Shown here in pieces: positions 34,232-43,017 of a stretch of 64,000 nt of DNA (the first letter of the stretch is position 1; each line of letters starts with the position of its first letter). The translations under genes and the position numbers were made by a program. This DNA comes from JBEOJY01 sp040275305 (GTDB taxonomy: Bacteria > Pseudomonadota > Alphaproteobacteria > UBA9219): assembly GCA_040275305.1 (NCBI GenBank), contig JBEOJY010000033.1:31217-95216 (forward strand), given 5' to 3'. Under the pieces are notes generated by a model. It did not search any database. It was not told the DNA's origin and saw nothing but the letters and a program-made list of their open reading frames with translations.

Positions 34232-34798
34232 ATGCGCTTCGATGTTTTTCCCACCACATTTTCTCCTGCAGAGGTTGCTCAGTTTACCGATGTTTCAACT
34301 GATCTACAACGCGATTGGCGGCGGCGAGGAATTATAGATAATAATGATGGATTTGGTGTGGTTTCACTTAGAGAAGCAGTTAGCATTTTCCTTACAAAAA
34401 TGCTTTCAACAAACGGGTTTGGCCCAATGCAAGCTGCAATTTTCACCCGCAGCATTGTTGAGCAGGTTCTTGCAAGGACACTGAATAGGCTTGAAGTGTG
34501 GGATGGGGAGTGGGACAATGTGCCAATAAAATCTACTGATTTAAGATTAACCGCATTGTTATCTCAATATATTAGATGTAGTTCACTCAATATTAAAGAC
34601 TACTCTATTTTCTTGTATGATAGAACAATAAAAATTTCAAATAATATCTCGCAAGAGCTTGTGTCTATTCAGAATCATGCAAATGGTTTGTCTGCGCATC
34701 CGATAGTTATACTAGATCACGTTGGCATAGCTGACGAGTTGTTAAGACGACTTGGGAGTAGATATTTAGCAAGGTTTGTTTTTGAAAATTCTTCATAA
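34232..34798 (+). CDS. MerR-like helix-turn-helix protein of unknown function
   Basis: 188 residues from the ATG at 34232, which has GGGGA five bases before it. The first 45 residues, MRFDVFPTTFSPAEVAQFTD and VSTDLQRDWRRRGII, resemble a MerR-type helix-turn-helix. The rest is not recognised and is AT-rich in codon use. The start codon shares CATG with an ATG on the other strand. It precedes the excisionase-like gene and may regulate the element's early genes. Confidence 0.55.
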   Translation: MRFDVFPTTFSPAEVAQFTDVSTDLQRDWRRRGIIDNNDGFGVVSLREAVSIFLTKMLSTNGFGPMQAAIFTRSIVEQVLARTLNRLEVWDGEWDNVPIKSTDLRLTALLSQYIRCSSLNIKDYSIFLYDRTIKISNNISQELVSIQNHANGLSAHPIVILDHVGIADELLRRLGSRYLARFVFENSS

Positions 34799-34857
34799 GA
34801 AAAATACAAGCAAATTAGCGAACGCGACTAAAACTTCAGATACTTGGAGCCAATCGA

Positions 34858-35136
34858 ATGCCAGAATCTTTTCAACCCGCTTCGGCGGGAACGTTTAGCG
34901 CTTGCCTTCCGGCACCCTCCCACAAACCCCGCCTACGCCGTGCGGAAGTGCCCGGATATCTACTTAGCTATCACGGCATCCAAATTGCCGTAACAACGCT
35001 TGCAAAACTCGCGTCCATCGGTGGCGGGCCGCCGTTTTGCAAATTTGGCCGTCGTGTCCTTTATGAGCAGGACGCTTTAGATGCTTGGGTGCATCAAAAG
35101 CTTTCACTGCCCAGATTTAACACAAGCAAAACGTAA
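34858..35136 (+). CDS. AlpA/excisionase-like DNA-binding protein
   Basis: 92 residues ending in a typical MerR-like excisionase fold: LAKLASIGGGPPFCKFGRRVLYEQDALDAWVHQKL, where GGGPPFCKFGRRVLY is the characteristic wing of AlpA/HTH_17 proteins. These regulate excision or activate integrase in P4-like islands. GGAG lies nine bases before the ATG. It sits just upstream of the primase gene, as alpA-like genes often do in satellites. Confidence 0.75.
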   Translation: MPESFQPASAGTFSACLPAPSHKPRLRRAEVPGYLLSYHGIQIAVTTLAKLASIGGGPPFCKFGRRVLYEQDALDAWVHQKLSLPRFNTSKT

Positions 35137-35158
35137 CACTAAAAGAGGAGCGTTTACA

Positions 35159-35362
35159 ATGTCAGGAAACTATCTAGCCCCGACTGTTCTTGCCGCAATG
35201 AGCACACCACACCAGACGAGCGACATTATGCATGTGGTCGTATTTCATGATAATTGGTGCGGCGTTTACAAAAACAAGCCCTGCAACTGCAACCCTGACA
35301 TCAAGATTCTGTCCGAGGCTGAATATCAGAAGCGCTTTGGAAAGCACCATCCTAAGCTTTAA
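35159..35362 (+). CDS. Small protein of unknown function
   Basis: 67 residues from the ATG at 35159, with AGGAG eight bases upstream. Contains a Cys-rich stretch HDNWCGVYKNKPCNCNPDIK, possibly metal-binding, and ends EYQKRFGKHHPKL. It lies between the excisionase-like gene and the primase with short gaps, so it belongs to the replication operon. No family recognised. Confidence 0.55.
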   Translation: MSGNYLAPTVLAAMSTPHQTSDIMHVVVFHDNWCGVYKNKPCNCNPDIKILSEAEYQKRFGKHHPKL

Positions 35363-35390
35363 TTTCCACTAACATCTAAGGAGAAGCTCT

Positions 35391-38111
35391 ATGTCTCAGA
35401 TCGCCCGCAAGGCGGCAACGCCTATGCTTTGCCTGACGAAAATTACTTCGGACCAAACGCTTGCGAAAGAATTCACCTTGGGGCCGAATGGAATTCTGTC
35501 GAAAAAGTCATGCGGGCAGCTAGTTGAGGGGGCAGCCGATAGGCTTGAAATCGCAAATTTAATTGAGTTTGCGGCTATTCTTAAAGAGCTAACATCCGAG
35601 CAAGCTCTGACGTTTGGAGTTACAAAATATCTGCGCGCGCGAGTAAGGCCTAAAAGTTGCCTTAGCTCTGCGAATAGCAATGAGGCTATCGTTGCAAGGA
35701 CGCGCGAGCATTTCAGCTTTATGCCGCAGGCTGGCGTCATGATGTTCGATTACGATCAGCAGCCGAAAGTGGATGTACTCGATTCGGATGAACTGCGTCG
35801 GCGCATTCTGCGTGCCGTTCCAGAACTAACATCCGCGCCGATGCTTTGGCGTCCTTCGGCGTCAAGCTATATCGAAACGGAGGATGGACGAACAATTCTA
35901 GGGTTGGGTGGGCAACGACTGTATGTATCCGTCGCAGACGCCTCGAAAATCCCCTTTGCAGGCAGTGCTATAGTCACGAGGTTATGGGCTGCTGGGTTTG
36001 GGTACGTCAAAATAAGCGGCGCGGGGAAAACGTTGCTGCGAACGATTGTTGATGATTCCGTATGGCAACCTGAAAGGCTGGACTTCGCGGGAGTGCCTAA
36101 GTTGGGGCAGGGCTTGCGGCGCAGCAACTTTGCGGAAAAATTTTGGAACAAATCCTCAGAACCGTTCGACTTATCTACAATCCAGCTTTCTGATGAAACG
36201 GAAAGCGAAGCTGAGAAGGCAAAAAATGCCGCAAAATCAGCCGCAGCGCCGGAATGCGCGCGCGTCCGCGGGGAGTGGATCGAAAAACAAGCGCAGCAAA
36301 TTATGAATAAAGCTTCTATTTCTTACGAAGAGGCGCGGAAACAAGCCGAGCAAGCTGCGGAACAAAATACTCTAGGCCCTGACTTCATCCTACATACTCA
36401 GGACGGGAACAAGGTTTGCGTCCGTGAGTTGCTTGACAATCCAGACCAATGGCATGAGACCCGCTTCGCCGATCCGTTTGAACCCAGCTACACTAATGAT
36501 TCCCGCATCGCAGTTGCCTATCTGAAATGCTCCAAGCCCTGCATTTTCAGCCATGCGCACGGCGGCATCACCTATCATCTTTCTCGGGGGAAGCGTAGAG
36601 TTCAAATCGCAGAGGGACAACGCGCGCACGCCGTCGATGAAGTTCTGCAAAGACTGCGAGAAAATGTAGAATTATACGACTACGGCTCAAGCGTTGCGCG
36701 TGTTGCTGGCGGGAAAATGGAAATCGTTACGCCTCCATGGCTGGAAGACCATCTTTCACGGCGATTTGAATTTTTCAGCACGGCCAGAAGAAAGAATGGC
36801 GAGATTTATGAAAAATCCATCAATCCGCCGCAAAAAATTGTCGAAGCGATTCTCGCGAAAGATGGGGAGAGGCAATTCCCCCGCCTGACTGCCGTGATTA
36901 CCGCGCCGACGATGTGGGTGGACGGTGCAGTGCTTGATCGCGAAGGGTATGACGCGCAAACAGGCCAGTTGCTTGTGAGAACAGGCGAGGATTTTTTCGC
37001 CGAAATCCCGCACACACCTTCGGTCGATCAAGCTATCGCGGCGCTTCGCAAACTTTGGGAGCCAATTAGCAAATTTCCGTTTGTCTGGGACGTTGATCGC
37101 GCCGTTGCGCTTGCGGCCTTGCTATCCACCTGCGTGCGGCCTGCGCTTCCGACTTGTCCGGGGTTTGCATTTGATGCGCCAGCGGCTGGGACTGGCAAAA
37201 CTCTTTTGGCAAAGGTTGTCGGCGCGCTGGGAACAGGGAGAGAGCCGGATATTTTGCCTCCGGCGAGCGATCGCGATGATAGTGAAGCGCGGAAGCGGTT
37301 ATTCGCGGCTCTTCGTGAAGGTCGTTCCGTCATTCTTTGGGACAACGTGAGTGGCAAGCTTGGCTTCCCAGCGTTGGACGCTTTTTTGACTGCGAAGGAC
37401 TTTGCCGACCGGATACTTGGCGTCTCGCGTGTTGAAGCGCTTCCCAATCGTGCGCTGTTTCTGACTACCGGGAACAATTTGCGGATCGTTGGCGACACTT
37501 GCCGTCGCATCCTTGTGTCGCGGCTGGACGCGCGGGTTGAGCAACCCTACGCCCGAAAATTTGACTTTTGCCCTTTGGGCTATGCGCTGGAAAATCGGCA
37601 GGAACTTGTCGCGGCGGCGCTGACTTTCATTCGCGCCTGGTTCGCTTCTGGCGCGCCACATAGCGCACAGGGAAGCACAGCGTCTTTTGAAGACTGGGAT
37701 CGCCTTGTCCGCCAGCCTATCGTTTGGATTGCGCAGCATGTGCGGGACTGGCTACCGCTTGCCGATCCGTTAGAGGCTGTCAATCGTGCCTATCAAGGCG
37801 ATGAAGAAATGGCGAAGTTGGAGGCGCTTGGAGCGGCCTGGTATGATGTTTTCAAGGAAGAATCTGCGACGCTAACCGAGGCCGAGCAGAAAACACGTTA
37901 CTCCTGCGGTGATAAAAGCAAGCTGGAATCAAACTTGCGCGCGGCAATGCTTGCGATTGCGGGAGCGAATGGCTACGACGACCGGATCAATTCACGTATT
38001 CTTGGACATTTTTTGTGCGCCAATCGTGAGAGGCGTACAGAACTCTTCCATTTCCTGCAAGACGGGAGAACCCACGGGCGGACGCGCTGGCGGGTGGTGG
38101 CTGACATTTAA
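35391..38111 (+). CDS. Large primase/ATPase replication protein of the element
   Basis: 906 residues, AAGGAG before the ATG. The N-terminal third contains MMFDYDQQPKVD and PMLWRPSASSYIE, acidic and basic blocks like those of archaeo-eukaryotic-type primases on mobile elements. The C-terminal third is a P-loop ATPase: Walker A APAAGTGKTLLAK, Walker B-like GRSVILWDNVSG, then ALFLTTGNNLRIVGDTCRR with a sensor/arginine-finger pattern. Combined primase-helicase proteins drive replication of P4-like satellites and some phages. An iteron-like region with a long inverted repeat follows directly. Exact domain limits are inference. Confidence 0.75.
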   Translation: MSQIARKAATPMLCLTKITSDQTLAKEFTLGPNGILSKKSCGQLVEGAADRLEIANLIEFAAILKELTSEQALTFGVTKYLRARVRPKSCLSSANSNEAIVARTREHFSFMPQAGVMMFDYDQQPKVDVLDSDELRRRILRAVPELTSAPMLWRPSASSYIETEDGRTILGLGGQRLYVSVADASKIPFAGSAIVTRLWAAGFGYVKISGAGKTLLRTIVDDSVWQPERLDFAGVPKLGQGLRRSNFAEKFWNKSSEPFDLSTIQLSDETESEAEKAKNAAKSAAAPECARVRGEWIEKQAQQIMNKASISYEEARKQAEQAAEQNTLGPDFILHTQDGNKVCVRELLDNPDQWHETRFADPFEPSYTNDSRIAVAYLKCSKPCIFSHAHGGITYHLSRGKRRVQIAEGQRAHAVDEVLQRLRENVELYDYGSSVARVAGGKMEIVTPPWLEDHLSRRFEFFSTARRKNGEIYEKSINPPQKIVEAILAKDGERQFPRLTAVITAPTMWVDGAVLDREGYDAQTGQLLVRTGEDFFAEIPHTPSVDQAIAALRKLWEPISKFPFVWDVDRAVALAALLSTCVRPALPTCPGFAFDAPAAGTGKTLLAKVVGALGTGREPDILPPASDRDDSEARKRLFAALREGRSVILWDNVSGKLGFPALDAFLTAKDFADRILGVSRVEALPNRALFLTTGNNLRIVGDTCRRILVSRLDARVEQPYARKFDFCPLGYALENRQELVAAALTFIRAWFASGAPHSAQGSTASFEDWDRLVRQPIVWIAQHVRDWLPLADPLEAVNRAYQGDEEMAKLEALGAAWYDVFKEESATLTEAEQKTRYSCGDKSKLESNLRAAMLAIAGANGYDDRINSRILGHFLCANRERRTELFHFLQDGRTHGRTRWRVVADI

Positions 38112-38117
38112 CTCCTT

Positions 38118-38347
38118 TCGGGGTGAAAGGGTGATTTGATTCCGGCCCTACAGCTCCGAGGCGCTACAGCGTGAAGCGCGGTGTGAGTTCCTATATCAGG
38201 AAGAAGAGGTATTCTCTCTTTATCTCTTTGTAAAATCTATCTTTCTTCTCTAATGCAAAATGATTATGCATAGTATTAATCGTCCGCTTGGTGTTAGTCA
38301 GGTGAACTAAGCCGTAGGGCCGGAATCAAATCACCCTTTCACCCCGA
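38118..38347. other. Candidate replication origin: 34-bp perfect inverted repeat with GGGGTGA iterons
   Basis: Arms 38118-38151 and 38314-38347 are perfect inverted repeats containing CGGGGTGAAAGGGTGATTTG, separated by 162 bp that includes an AT-rich stretch (38205-38280). Two further direct CGGGGTGAT copies occur at 38441-38461. The position immediately after the primase gene resembles P4-type ori/crr arrangements. No gene is seen between 38112 and 38477. Confidence 0.5.
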
Positions 38348-38477
38348 TCCAAATTAAATTGGTTTTCCACATTTATCATTCTTACTTTAGATTTCTTATT
38401 GTTACCTGATTTAGTCAAGTTTGTAGTTTTTTACACTTTTTTCGGGGTGATTGCGGGGTGATCACTTTGCTTCACGT

Positions 38478-39062
38478 TCATTCTCTCGCTTTAGCGTACA
38501 TCATCCCCCAATCGCTTACTGCTCGGTCTATTAGCAGTCTGCTTTTTTCGTGCATATATTCTACAAACCGATCCCCCATAGTGAACGGTGGGGATATATC
38601 CCCAACTACTATCTTCGGGCCTATATCGTACTCGCCATGTGACGTGACTACTTTCGTATCTTTATGATCTGTAATTTCGACTACTAAATCTGTTTTGCAT
38701 ACTGCATGGGGAGCTAACCAGCTATCAGCTCCGCAATATGAGCTAAATTGGGATAATTTTATTCGTTTAATTATTGCGTTGTTCGGAATAGCAGCAGCAA
38801 CGCGAGCAATTAGGTAATCGCCAACAGGTATTGTGTGGTAATCCTGTCCTGTTCTGGTTGGATATTTTATTGCCGCAAGTCGAAAACTTTCTGAATCTGT
38901 TTTTGACAAGAATGGATTATCTTTTACTTCTGCAATAAAGTTTGTGACTCCTACGGGCGGATATGTAACTGGCGCGTATCCGCCGCATGAAGTTAATGAT
39001 AGTAATAGGAGATGGGGTAAAGTGGAGAAGCGAAACTTTGATTGTGTTGAGCCTTTTATCAT
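38478..39062 (-). CDS. Putative lipoprotein in the integrated element
   Basis: 194 residues from the ATG at 39062, with AAGGAGA just upstream. The N-terminus FRFSTLPHLLLLSLTSCGG is a lipoprotein signal with lipobox SLTSC. The mature part has GPKIVVGDISPPFTMGDR and Cys residues in YCGADSW and AVCKTDL. It may alter the host envelope, for example in superinfection exclusion, but that is only a guess from its position between replication and packaging genes and its opposite orientation. Family not recognised. Confidence 0.55.
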   Translation of the reverse strand: MIKGSTQSKFRFSTLPHLLLLSLTSCGGYAPVTYPPVGVTNFIAEVKDNPFLSKTDSESFRLAAIKYPTRTGQDYHTIPVGDYLIARVAAAIPNNAIIKRIKLSQFSSYCGADSWLAPHAVCKTDLVVEITDHKDTKVVTSHGEYDIGPKIVVGDISPPFTMGDRFVEYMHEKSRLLIDRAVSDWGMMYAKARE

Positions 39063-39291
39063 ATCTTCTCCTTGTCGCACTTAGTGGTAAACATTTCAAC
39101 TACCTGTCACTTGAGTCAATCCCTGACATTACAGCCAATTCATGAAAAAATATACAGTGCAACCACAAAAACAATTTCATAATTAATGATTAGCGATGAT
39201 TAGTAAGAAATATACATTAACATACAATTTTATTTTTGCTTTAGCAATCACTATACTATGCTGAAATAAACTTTCTTTTTGGCCATACTGC
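39063..39291. promoter_or_regulatory. AT-rich divergent promoter region before the packaging genes
   Basis: About 230 bp, strongly AT-rich between 39130 and 39270 (for example ACTATACTATGC near 39251), between the lipoprotein gene and the portal gene. It probably holds the promoter for the portal-capsid-terminase operon. No repeat or operator is clear. Confidence 0.35.
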
Positions 39292-40503
39292 ATGTTCAAG
39301 GCTTTCAGCCGCATTCTTCAGCGAGAGTCCAAGTCGGCGTTGTCTTCTTTTTTTGCGCCGATTTTCGGCGTTCCTTCATCGGCTTCCGGCGTTGCGGTGA
39401 CGGCTGAAACGGCGCTGCGCAATTCGACGGTTTACGGGTGTGTGAAGGTTATATCCGAAGCCGTTGCGCAGCTTCCTTTGCGCCTTTACCGGAGGCTTCC
39501 CGACGGCGGGAAAGAACGCGCTACCGATCATCCGCTCGACTCCCTACTAAACGAGCAGCCGAATGACTGGACATCCGCTTTTGATTTCAGATTGTTCATG
39601 CAGTCGTCGCTATGCCTGCATGGGAATGCCTTCGCATTTGTGAACAGGCTGGGCGGCAAAGTCGTGGAGCTGATTTCTATTCCGCCTTCCTGCGTCACGG
39701 TCGAAGTTGATCCGGTTACGATGGAGCCTGCTTATCGCGTCGCTTCGGCCAACGGAGAAAATCGTATTTATGGGCGACAGGAAATCCTTCACCTCAAAAC
39801 GTTAGGCACGTTGCCGCAAATCGGCAAATCGCCTGTCGCGCTTATGAGCGAGGCTATCGGCGTTGCGATGGCTATGGAAGAACACGCCGCGCGCATTTTT
39901 TCTTCTGGGGCTAGGCCCGGCGGCGTTCTCAAATACGGAAAAACACTAACGGACAATGCTCTTAAGCAGTTGCGAGTAAGCCTTGAAACAGCGCATGTCG
40001 GTGGCGGCAACGCCGGGCGGACGATGATTCTCGAAGACGGAATGACATTCGAGCCGCTTCAGTTTTCAAGTGTGGATATTCAATTTCTCGAAATGCGCAG
40101 GCATCAGGTCGCTGAAATTGCGCGAGCCTTCCGCGTTCCCCTCCATATGTTGCAAGACCTCGAACGAACCACGCATAGCAACGCCGAAAGCCTTGGACAG
40201 CAATTCTTATCCCTAACCCTGTTGCCTTGGCTGAAATGTTGGGAAGGCGGCATTCGCTCTTCGTTGCTGTCTCCCGAAGAGAGAGGTGTTTATTACGCGG
40301 AGTTCCTTACAGACGACCTAGCCCGCGCCGATCTTGCTGCACGTTTCGACGCCTACACCAAAGCGGTAACGAACGGGATTCTTTCCCCGAACGAGGTGCG
40401 CACTGCAGAAAATCGTACTCCTTATCTTGGTGGGGATCAATTCAGGCTTCCGCTGAATACGACACCCGCTGGAAAGGGGGGCGTTGCGCATGAATCGCTA
40501 TAA
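39292..40503 (+). CDS. HK97-family portal protein
   Basis: 403 residues. The family layout is clear: ALRNSTVYGCVKVISEAVAQ near the N-terminus, LPLRLYRR, HPLDSLLNEQPN, LHGNAFAFV, SPVALMSEAIGVAMAMEEHA, then LEDGMTFEPLQFSSVDIQFL and FRVPLHMLQD near the C-terminus. Portals form the dodecameric ring at one capsid vertex through which DNA is packaged. The end overlaps the protease-capsid start by 14 bp, indicating coupling. It is the first gene of the packaging block. Confidence 0.95.
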   Translation: MFKAFSRILQRESKSALSSFFAPIFGVPSSASGVAVTAETALRNSTVYGCVKVISEAVAQLPLRLYRRLPDGGKERATDHPLDSLLNEQPNDWTSAFDFRLFMQSSLCLHGNAFAFVNRLGGKVVELISIPPSCVTVEVDPVTMEPAYRVASANGENRIYGRQEILHLKTLGTLPQIGKSPVALMSEAIGVAMAMEEHAARIFSSGARPGGVLKYGKTLTDNALKQLRVSLETAHVGGGNAGRTMILEDGMTFEPLQFSSVDIQFLEMRRHQVAEIARAFRVPLHMLQDLERTTHSNAESLGQQFLSLTLLPWLKCWEGGIRSSLLSPEERGVYYAEFLTDDLARADLAARFDAYTKAVTNGILSPNEVRTAENRTPYLGGDQFRLPLNTTPAGKGGVAHESL

Positions 40504-42157
40504 CGTTAAAGCGCAACTCTCCGCGCATGAATCTGGCGTTTTTGCTGGATATGCCAGCGTGTTTGATGGTGAACCTGACAGTTACGGGGATGTCATTGCT
40601 CCGGGAGCTTTCGCGAAAAGTCTTGCTTCACACAGGTGCAAGGGAACCTTGCCAGTCTTACTGTGGCAACATGACCCAGGAGAGCCGATAGGTGTTTGGC
40701 TTGATCTCCGCGAAGATGTAACGGGGCTTTCCGTTACGGGCCGCCTCGTTCTTGAAACGCAGCGTGGGCGCGAAGCCTATGCGCTTTTGAAAGCCGGGGC
40801 CTTGAACGGCCTTTCGATTGGCTACCGCACACGTGCTTCTGAACGTCGAGCGGGCGGCGCACGGGTTTTGCAGGAACTTGAACTGATCGAAATATCACTT
40901 GTAACACTCCCGGCAGCATCAAAAGCGAGGGTTACAAGTATTAAGGCGGCTTCAGCCGTTTCACCCGCCGCCGATGAAGCGGCCAACAAGAGGAGGCAAC
41001 CCATGGCCATAGCATTTAAGGCTCCAACAGTTCAAAATGAAGAGGGGAAAGACCTTGAACCGCGTATTCTTTCTCTCGAAGAATCAGTCGTGAACATCGA
41101 CACGCGCCTGAAGGCCGTTGAAGAAGGTGTTGGCAAAGTTGCCAAGTCAGCCGACCGCATTGAACAGAAGCTCAATCGACCGGGTTTCACGCCGGAGATA
41201 CACCACTCTACCGAGAAATGCGAAAACAAAGCCTTCGCAGATTTTTTGCGGCGCGGAAGGGAAGCTTTACAGGTTGATGAAGTCAAGGCTTTGGTTGTTT
41301 CCCCGGATACGGCGGGAGGATATCTTGCTCCAAGCGAATTTGTCGCGCAAGTTATCAAGGGGATTATTTCAGTTTCTCCCGTCAGACGAGCCGCGAAAGT
41401 AGGTACAACATCTTTAGGTGCTGTGACTTTGCCGAGACGAACCGCTACGCCGACCGCGTCATGGGTTGGGGAGCTCACTGCGCGAAGTGGCACTGGCTCG
41501 ACTTATGGACAGGCCGAGATTCAAGTTCATGAAATGGCTTGTTATGTGGATGTCTCCCTGCGGTTGCTTGAAGACGCAGCTGTCAATGTGGAAGCAGAAG
41601 TCGCTTCCGATCTTGCAGAAGAATTTGGCCGTCTCGAAGGAGCCTCATTCGTTTCCGGCAGTGGTATGAACCAGCCGTTTGGCATTTGTTCTGATGCCAA
41701 TGTGAATTATACGCCGACAGGTAATGCGTCCGGGCTTCCTTCGTCCAATCCCGCTGATCCACTTATCTCTCTGATATACCTTCTGCCAGAGTTTTACCGA
41801 AACTCTGGCGTATGGATGATGAACGGTACAACGCTTGCAGCTTTGCGCAAGATAAAGACTGGTGATGGTCATTATCTTTGGCAACCGTCTTTTCAGGTAG
41901 GCCAACCAGAGACCCTGCTTGGGCGTCCGGTGATTGAAGCACCTGATATGCCGAATTTCGGTGCTGGCACCACACCGATCATCTTCGGAGATTTTTCCCG
42001 TGCTTATCGTATTTTCGATCACAAAAGCGTTTCGCTTTTGCGCGATCCATACAGTCAGGCCGCAAGCGGACTTGTGCGTTTTCATGCGCGAAGACGCGTT
42101 GGCGCTGCCGTGGTTTTGCCTGAAGCGATACGCAAGCTTAAATGCGCAACATCATAG
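40490..42157 (+). CDS. Fused HK97-type prohead protease and major capsid protein
   Basis: 555 residues from the ATG at 40490. Residues 1-150 are a U35-type prohead protease: VFAGYASVFDGEPDSYGDVI, VLLWQHDPGEPIG (catalytic His region), LKAGALNGLSIGYR (Ser region) and ELELIEISLVTLPA. A linker/delta-like coiled region (about 175-240) follows, then an HK97 capsid domain: VSPDTAGGYLAPSEFVAQVI, RRTATPTASWVGE, ASFVSGSGMNQPFGI and VWMMNGTTLAALRKI. The protease would cleave itself and the scaffold off the capsid during maturation. Fusion in one frame, without an internal stop, is clear. Confidence 0.94.
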   Translation: MNRYNVKAQLSAHESGVFAGYASVFDGEPDSYGDVIAPGAFAKSLASHRCKGTLPVLLWQHDPGEPIGVWLDLREDVTGLSVTGRLVLETQRGREAYALLKAGALNGLSIGYRTRASERRAGGARVLQELELIEISLVTLPAASKARVTSIKAASAVSPAADEAANKRRQPMAIAFKAPTVQNEEGKDLEPRILSLEESVVNIDTRLKAVEEGVGKVAKSADRIEQKLNRPGFTPEIHHSTEKCENKAFADFLRRGREALQVDEVKALVVSPDTAGGYLAPSEFVAQVIKGIISVSPVRRAAKVGTTSLGAVTLPRRTATPTASWVGELTARSGTGSTYGQAEIQVHEMACYVDVSLRLLEDAAVNVEAEVASDLAEEFGRLEGASFVSGSGMNQPFGICSDANVNYTPTGNASGLPSSNPADPLISLIYLLPEFYRNSGVWMMNGTTLAALRKIKTGDGHYLWQPSFQVGQPETLLGRPVIEAPDMPNFGAGTTPIIFGDFSRAYRIFDHKSVSLLRDPYSQAASGLVRFHARRRVGAAVVLPEAIRKLKCATS

Positions 42158-42492
42158 ATCGCATAATGCCATGGTCGATTCCTAGACATTGCCCTGCGGG
42201 ACATCCTCCTTTCACTGGGATGCGCTGTCCTGCCTGCGCCACGGTCAGAGATAAAAATAGGCCTAATGCTAGGCAGCGTGGCTATACGAAGCAGTGGCAA
42301 TGCGAAGCGAAGTCCTTCCTTGGCACACATTCTTTTTGCCGCGCTTGCGGTGCGCGGGCCGCTGTCGTGGATCATGTTATCCCTCACAAGGGTAACATGG
42401 ACTTGTTTTGGGATCGCACGAATTGGCAACCGCTTTGTGCGACTTGCCACAATCGTAAAACAGTTTCTCAAGATGGTGGTTTCGGAAGGTGA
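42142..42492 (+). CDS. HNH endonuclease
   Basis: 116 residues with two zinc-type Cys pairs (MRCPACAT; FCRACG ... LCATCHNRKT) framing the HNH core VVDHVIPHKGNMDLFWDRTNWQPLCATC. HNH nucleases beside terminase genes assist DNA cleavage in cos-type HK97-like packaging. The start overlaps the capsid gene by 16 bp, so it is co-translated with it. Small and complete. Confidence 0.9.
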   Translation: MRNIIDRIMPWSIPRHCPAGHPPFTGMRCPACATVRDKNRPNARQRGYTKQWQCEAKSFLGTHSFCRACGARAAVVDHVIPHKGNMDLFWDRTNWQPLCATCHNRKTVSQDGGFGR

Positions 42493-42514
42493 ATGAGTCG
42501 TTCAGAAGGAGGGA

Positions 42515-42527
42515 GGGGGGGGGGGGG
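42515..42527. repeat. Run of 13 G residues before the small terminase gene
   Basis: Thirteen consecutive G, preceded by GGAGGGA, about 80 bp before the terminase small-subunit start. Such runs are prone to slipped-strand length change and can also cause assembly or sequencing error. It lies in a 114-bp gap, not in a gene. Confidence 0.85.
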
Positions 42528-42606
42528 ATTGAAAATTTCTTCTGACAAAGATCGGTACCGTATGGGAGGTCTTGCGCACGTTTTTTGGGAAATTGGAGTT
42601 TTTTAA

Positions 42607-43017
42607 ATGAAGGGGCGTAAACCTAATCTTGTAGCTTTAGTTAACCCTGCGTCTTCTGAGACATTCAACGCTGCCCCTTTATGGCTTACGCGGCAAGCGA
42701 GAGAGGAATGGGAGCGCGTCGCGCCCTGCTTACGCAATCGCAACCTTTTCACTGCGGATACGGTGGCAATGCTCGAACATTATTGCCTCGCGGTCGGACA
42801 AATCCGAGAAACTGAGGCGCTTATGCGCAGGGACGGGCGCTTGATAGTGACGACGAAAGGTACAATCCCTCATCCGGCCTTTCGTGTGCAATGCGCTGCC
42901 ATGCGCGAAGCCCGCTTGTTGGCCGCCGAGCTTGGTCTTTCACCTCATCGCAGCGCCATCCATGGGCCTAAGGGATCGAACAAAGATGACGCATGGGACA
43001 CCGATCTTCTCGCCTGA
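42607..43017 (+). CDS. Phage terminase small subunit, P27 family
   Basis: 136 residues. MKGRKPNLVALVNPASSETF and LTRQAREEWERVAPCL at the start, then ADTVAMLEHYCLAVGQ and KGTIPHPAFRVQCAAMREA, match P27-type small terminases, which recognise the packaging site and recruit the large subunit. The end overlaps the large-subunit start by about 32 bp. Complete. Confidence 0.9.
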   Translation: MKGRKPNLVALVNPASSETFNAAPLWLTRQAREEWERVAPCLRNRNLFTADTVAMLEHYCLAVGQIRETEALMRRDGRLIVTTKGTIPHPAFRVQCAAMREARLLAAELGLSPHRSAIHGPKGSNKDDAWDTDLLA

